From: Micromonospora trifolii | GTDB taxonomy: Bacteria > Actinomycetota > Actinomycetes > Mycobacteriales > Micromonosporaceae | Length of the DNA: 64,000 bases | NCBI RefSeq assembly: GCF_022229005.1 | Contig: NZ_JAKKFD010000020.1 | Location: 113,188 to 177,187 of the forward strand | Direction: 5' to 3' | In this document: positions 60,038-64,000 of the stretch, one piece after another | Layout of the letters: each line of letters starts with the position of its first letter | Numbering within the stretch: position 1 is the stretch's first letter | Notes under the pieces: generated by a model | Databases searched by the model: none | The model's input: only the letters and a program-made list of their open reading frames with translations | Told to the model about the DNA's origin: nothing | Translations under genes and position numbers: made by a program

Positions 60038-60454
60038 CGGTTTCACTCTCCCATATCGATGTTGTCGCTTCCGGTTGTAACGCCGGACGACGCTGTTTCG
60101 GTTCCGCTGGCCGGCCACCACTTGTGTCGGGCACCCGACCCGAGGACCGAACGGGTCGAGCTCGCCGGGGCGACTCCCCTGCGAGCGCGGAACCTTACCC
60201 CCCCTTGGGCGAGGCATGTATACCGCCCTTGCGGCTGAGATGTACGCCCCCGCACGCGAAGTTGTTCCCAATGTGATTCAGGCGACACGAAGATAGGGGT
60301 AGTAGTACCCGGTTCGCGGTCGGCGCGCCGGCATGTCGGGCTGTTTCCACGCGACGGCCGGACAACCGTTAACCTCAGCGGCGTATTCGACGGCCGGCGG
60401 CCTGAGCGATCGTTTCTGGCCGCCACCACCCACTGAGGTCCGGGGAGTGCCCTG
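60038..60454. other. Gene-free region between DUF4193 and LytR_C genes
   Basis: These 417 bp hold no ORF I can support. They are less GC-rich than their flanks in two patches (60038-60110 and 60215-60310). They contain a short hairpin GGGTA-GTAG-TACCC (60297-60310) and several TATA-like stretches (GTATACC near 60219). This is the right size for two divergent promoters. Confidence 0.5.
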
Positions 60455-60982
60455 ATGAGTTTTGCGCGCGTGCGAGCACTCGTCGTCGTCGGCCTGCTGG
60501 CGATCATCGCCCTGGTCTTCGTCGTCGTGGCCGTGGTCCGCGACAGCCAGGGCAACGTGGGCACCGCGGCGGGTTGCCCCGAGGGTTGGCCGCTGGCGGA
60601 TCTGACCCTGCGCGAGCGCAAGGACGTCAAGATCAACGTGTTCAATGCCACCGACCAGCCCGGCCTCGCCCACACCGTCGCCGACGAGTTCAGCAATCGA
60701 CAGTTCCAGGTCAAGAAGACCGGGAACGAGAAGAGGATCAACAGCGTCGCGTTGCTGCGGTACGGCCCGAAGGGCGTCGGGTCCGCGCACCTGCTCCAGG
60801 CGTACTTCCTCAACAACGCCACCCCGGGCTACGACGAGAAGCGCACCGACGACACCGTGGACGTCGTGCTGGGCAACAACTTCCAGCAGCTCGCCACCAC
60901 GACCGAGGTCAACCAGTCACTCGGCGACTCGGGCCCGCCGGAGGCTCCCAAGGGCTCCTGCCCGTCCCCACCCGCCAAGTGA
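60455..60982 (+). CDS. LytR C-terminal domain membrane protein
   Basis: A 175-residue protein: one TM helix (about 9-28, LVVVGLLAIIALVFVVVAVV), a short linker, then an extracytoplasmic LytR_C domain (about 58-145: VKINVFNATDQPGLAHTVADEF, VALLRYGPKG, DVVLGNNFQQL), ending in a Pro-rich tail. It lacks the LCP catalytic domain that attaches teichoic acid or arabinogalactan, so it may act as a partner or wall-binding module. Confidence 0.88.
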   Translation: MSFARVRALVVVGLLAIIALVFVVVAVVRDSQGNVGTAAGCPEGWPLADLTLRERKDVKINVFNATDQPGLAHTVADEFSNRQFQVKKTGNEKRINSVALLRYGPKGVGSAHLLQAYFLNNATPGYDEKRTDDTVDVVLGNNFQQLATTTEVNQSLGDSGPPEAPKGSCPSPPAK

Positions 60983-61036
60983 CGGCGTAACCGGCCCCAG
61001 GCGACGCCAGGGCGGCGAGCCGGCCTGTTCCACCGG

Positions 61037-61855
61037 TCAGGGACCGCCTGCGGCATCCAGCGCGGCCAGTCGGTCGTGCAACGGCGCGAAGAGCGCGGGC
61101 GGGGCCGCGACCACCAGGTCCGGTCCCGGCGGCCGATTGGCCAGACCGGCGACCCGAACCCCCGCCTCGGCGGCCACCAGCCCGCCCGCCGCCAGGTCCC
61201 AGGCCGCAAGACCCTTCTCGAAGTACGCGTCGAGCCGCCCCTCGGCGACCAGGCAGAGGTCCAGCGCCGCGGCGCCGAGCCGGCGGATGTCCCGTACGTG
61301 TGCGATCAGCCCCGCCACCACCTGCGCCTGGTGCGCCCGACGGCCGGCGTCGTAGCCGAAGCCGGTGCCGACCAGCGCCTGCCCCAGGTCGACCTCGCCG
61401 GAGCAGCGCAGCCGGACACCGTCGCGCCAGGCCCCGCCGCCGGCCGTGGCGGTCCACTCCTCGCCGGTGCTCACGTTGCGCACGACGCCGGCCACCACCA
61501 CCCCGTCCACCTCGGCCGCCAGCGAGACCGCCGAGTACGGCAGCCCGTACAGGTAGTTCACGGTGCCGTCGATCGGGTCGACGATCCAGCGCACCCCGCT
61601 GGGCGCCGCGCCGTTTGTCCCCTCGCCGTACTCCTCGCCCAACACCGAGTCGTCCGGGCGCAGCGCGGCCAACGCGTCGAGGATCTGCCGCTCGACCGCC
61701 CGGTCGGCGGCGGTGACCACGTCGGTGACGGTGCTCTTGGTGGCGGCGACGACGACTCCCTCGGCGCGCATCCGGTACGCGGTGTCGGCCGCGTCCCGAG
61801 CCACCTGCACCGCGATGGCCAGCAGCTCGGACGGTGTCCTAGCCGAGTTGGTCAT
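61037..61855 (-). CDS. Inositol monophosphatase family protein
   Basis: A 272-residue Mg2+-dependent phosphatase with metal ligands Glu74/Glu75 (GEEYGEG) and Asp93/Asp96 in WIVDPIDGTVNYLYG, and a third site in AAWDLAAGG. It could hydrolyse inositol-1-phosphate for phosphatidylinositol or mycothiol, or histidinol-phosphate. It is regularly found next to hrdB. GAGG precedes ATG 61855. Confidence 0.92.
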   Translation of the reverse strand: MTNSARTPSELLAIAVQVARDAADTAYRMRAEGVVVAATKSTVTDVVTAADRAVERQILDALAALRPDDSVLGEEYGEGTNGAAPSGVRWIVDPIDGTVNYLYGLPYSAVSLAAEVDGVVVAGVVRNVSTGEEWTATAGGGAWRDGVRLRCSGEVDLGQALVGTGFGYDAGRRAHQAQVVAGLIAHVRDIRRLGAAALDLCLVAEGRLDAYFEKGLAAWDLAAGGLVAAEAGVRVAGLANRPPGPDLVVAAPPALFAPLHDRLAALDAAGGP

Positions 61856-62455
61856 GATTCGCCTCTTTCCGCAGTCCGAGTGCATGTGGGTGGGTGGAAC
61901 AACCGACCCGACCTCCGAAGATCATGGTTCCCGACGCCGCGCAACGGCACCAGACCGGGATCTTCGGTGCCTGGCCTGCCGCTGCGAGGCGGGGGCATCC
62001 ACGCCGCCGCCACGGCTTGAGCGGCCGACCTTCGGCAAGATGCCCCTTTAGGTTGGTAATGTCGCTTAAGTGCCTACCGACAGCGACCTCGGTGATCCAC
62101 ACGTGCACCCTCGCAACCGCCACGTTGACCTCGTACTGCCTGCTCAAACGGCAGTTCGGACACGATCCACGCGCCAACGGGCTCGACGAAGGAAGCCGTT
62201 CGCCGGCCGCGCGGCTATCATTACCGCGAAGCCCATATCTCCGCCCCACCGACGGTCCCCACCGGCGGTACGCGGTGCGGAGCAGGATGATCGCCGCAGA
62301 CGGCGTTACAATTCACCCCTGCCCACGCGGCACGGACCGCCGACCACCGGCCGGACCGTGACACGAGGGTCCCTCAACCACATCGCCCGGCACGGTAACC
62401 CTCGCTGCGCTGGACGAACCCGCCGTGCCCGCTCTTCGCCTCCGGAAGGTCATTC
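61856..62455. other. 600-bp leader/promoter region of hrdB
   Basis: No ORF or RNA gene is supported here. It contains a TACAAT -10-like box (62307-62312), a TATCAT box (62216-62221) and an AT-richer patch around 62049-62075 (GGTTGGTAATGTCGCTTAAG). This would serve the divergent phosphatase and hrdB genes and leaves room for more than one hrdB promoter. Confidence 0.5.
62307..62312 (+). promoter_or_regulatory. Candidate hrdB -10 box
   Basis: TACAAT is a near-consensus -10 hexamer about 145 bp before GTG 62456. No clear -35 is seen 17 nt upstream. Confidence 0.3.
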
Positions 62456-64000
62456 GTGACAGAACCCCGCCAGCCCGGCGCCGACGTTCGCTCGCTCACC
62501 GACACCCTGATCGCCCACGCGCAGAGCGCCGGTGGTCAGCTCACGTCGGCTCAGCTCGCGCGCACCGTCGAGTCCGCCGAGGTGACTCCGGCCCAGGCCA
62601 AGAAGATCCTGCGGGCGCTCTCCGAGGCGGGAGTGACCGTCGTGGTGGACGGCTCGGCGAGCACCCGTCGCCGCGTCGCCGCGGCCCGCTCGACCACGCC
62701 AGCGTCCCGGGCCACCACCGCCAAGACCACCAAGAAGGCCGCCGCGCCGGCCCCGAAGCAGGCGCCCTCCGCCGACGACGCCGCGGCGTCGTCGGCCCCG
62801 CGCAAGGTGGCCGCTCGCAAGGCGACCGGCACCGCCACCGAGGCTGCCGGCGCGACGCCGGCGAAGGCGACCCGGTCGACCCGAGCCACCAAGGCGACGG
62901 TGGCCGCTGCTGCCGGAGCCAAGCCGACCAAGGCTGGCGGCAAGGCAAAGGGCGAGGGCGCCGAGGGCGAGATCGACCCGGAGGAGCTGGCCGCCGCGAT
63001 CGAGGACGTGGTGGTCGAGGAGCCGGCCGAGCTGGCCCAGGCCGCCGAGACCGACGCCGCCGCCTCGGCGACCGACAACGACTTCGAGTGGGACGACGAG
63101 GAGTCCGAGGCCCTCAAGCAGGCGCGACGTGACGCCGAGCTGACCGCCTCCGCCGACTCCGTCCGGGCGTACCTGAAGCAGATCGGCAAGGTTCCGCTGC
63201 TCAACGCCGAGCAGGAGGTGGAGCTGGCCAAGCGGATCGAGGCCGGGCTCTACGCCGCCGAGCGACTGCGGGCTGCCGACGAGGGCGAGGAGAAGCTCGT
63301 CCGGGACATGGTCCGTGACCTGGGCTGGATCTCCCGGGACGGCGAGCGGGCCAAGAACCACCTCCTGGAGGCGAACCTCCGACTGGTGGTGTCGCTGGCC
63401 AAGCGCTACACCGGCCGCGGCATGGCCTTCCTCGACCTGATCCAGGAGGGCAACCTCGGTCTGATCCGAGCCGTGGAGAAGTTCGACTACACCAAGGGCT
63501 ACAAGTTCTCCACGTACGCCACCTGGTGGATCCGGCAGGCCATCACCCGCGCCATGGCCGACCAGGCCCGCACCATCCGCATTCCGGTGCACATGGTCGA
63601 GGTCATCAACAAGCTCGGCCGCATACAGCGTGAGCTGCTCCAGGACCTGGGCCGCGAGCCCACTCCGGAGGAGCTGGCCAAGGAGATGGACATCACACCC
63701 GAGAAGGTGCTGGAGATCCAGCAGTACGCTCGGGAGCCCATCTCACTGGACCAGACCATCGGTGACGAGGGCGACAGTCAGCTCGGCGACTTCATCGAGG
63801 ATTCCGAGGCCGTTGTCGCTGTCGACGCGGTGTCGTTCTCGCTCCTGCAGGACCAGCTCCAGCAGGTGCTCCAGACGCTCTCCGAGCGTGAGGCGGGTGT
63901 GGTACGCCTGCGCTTCGGCCTGACCGACGGCCAACCTCGGACGCTCGACGAGATCGGTCAGGTCTACGGGGTGACCCGGGAGCGGATCCGGCAGATCGAG
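62456..64000 (+). CDS. hrdB: Principal RNA polymerase sigma factor, HrdB/RpoD (3' truncated by window edge)
   Basis: The frame is open from GTG 62456 to the window end, 515 codons. N-terminal region 1.1-like segment ([28 protein letters not shown]), then a long Ala/Lys/Thr-rich linker (about 65-165), an acidic stretch, region 1.2 ([31 protein letters not shown]), region 2 ([59 protein letters not shown]), region 3, and the start of region 4.2 ([10 protein letters not shown]). The basic linker is characteristic of actinobacterial HrdB/SigA. About 13 more residues would complete the protein. Confidence 0.95.
   Translation, partial: MTEPRQPGADVRSLTDTLIAHAQSAGGQLTSAQLARTVESAEVTPAQAKKILRALSEAGVTVVVDGSASTRRRVAAARSTTPASRATTAKTTKKAAAPAPKQAPSADDAAASSAPRKVAARKATGTATEAAGATPAKATRSTRATKATVAAAAGAKPTKAGGKAKGEGAEGEIDPEELAAAIEDVVVEEPAELAQAAETDAAASATDNDFEWDDEESEALKQARRDAELTASADSVRAYLKQIGKVPLLNAEQEVELAKRIEAGLYAAERLRAADEGEEKLVRDMVRDLGWISRDGERAKNHLLEANLRLVVSLAKRYTGRGMAFLDLIQEGNLGLIRAVEKFDYTKGYKFSTYATWWIRQAITRAMADQARTIRIPVHMVEVINKLGRIQRELLQDLGREPTPEELAKEMDITPEKVLEIQQYAREPISLDQTIGDEGDSQLGDFIEDSEAVVAVDAVSFSLLQDQLQQVLQTLSEREAGVVRLRFGLTDGQPRTLDEIGQVYGVTRERIRQIE

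Overview
The window is high-GC actinobacterial chromosome, most likely from Micromonospora or a close relative in the Micromonosporaceae. Support comes from the GC-rich wobble positions, many GTG starts, ATGA/GTGA gene overlaps, leaderless genes with a TANNNT -10 box 6-8 nt before the start codon, and the conserved actinobacterial block permease / TrkA / TrkA / DUF3159 / OB-fold / DUF3710 / dut / DUF3093 / DUF4193 / LytR_C / inositol monophosphatase / hrdB at the right end. There is no rRNA, tRNA, CRISPR array, prophage or IS element that I can support.

Layout. 0-3.6 kb: the 3' part of a LigC-type ATP-dependent DNA ligase, a secreted TAP-like hydrolase lipoprotein, a two-TM K+ channel and a GNAT protein. 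3.8-11.5 kb: a four-gene ABC export/FtsX operon (two giant permeases, two ATPases, one fused to an AbrB-like domain). 11.6-17.4 kb: a small membrane protein / XRE regulator / DUF2975 operon, a YdeI-like protein, an LRV-repeat protein, an MBL hydrolase plus MarR pair, a LigD-type polymerase and msrB. 17.5-23.1 kb: a DUF305-like lipoprotein, two chitin/cellulose-active LPMOs, a lone CBM48 protein, a Cys-rich small protein, an EamA exporter behind what looks like a translational attenuator, and two acetyltransferases. 23.2-26.4 kb: hemE-hemG-hemQ, the last steps of coproporphyrin-dependent heme synthesis. 26.6-32 kb: DUF3000, RNase D and a fadA-fadB beta-oxidation operon. 32-37.5 kb: a Pro-rich membrane protein, an ArsR/SRPBCC/DHFR-like cassette bounded by two near-identical hairpins, two tandem VOC proteins and a two-component system.

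37.6-48.5 kb is a surface-related island: a C39-like peptidase, two tandem membrane-anchored PQQ-type propellers, three paralogous GT-C-like polytopic membrane proteins sharing a PDGVN(L/M)MANT motif, and a lipoprotein. 48.7-58.8 kb: dxs, a TrmA/RlmD-type RNA methyltransferase coupled to a KimA-like K+ permease, two stand-alone TrkA (RCK) proteins, then the conserved dut block. 58.8-64 kb: a hypothetical protein, DUF4193, a LytR_C protein, inositol monophosphatase and the principal sigma factor gene hrdB, which runs off the right edge.

The observation I consider most worth testing is the leader upstream of the EamA gene (19716-19882). It has a leaderless 13-codon ORF ending PPPRS and four mutually complementary 7-8 nt segments, arranged like an erm-type attenuator, with the last segment covering the Shine-Dalgarno sequence of the exporter.
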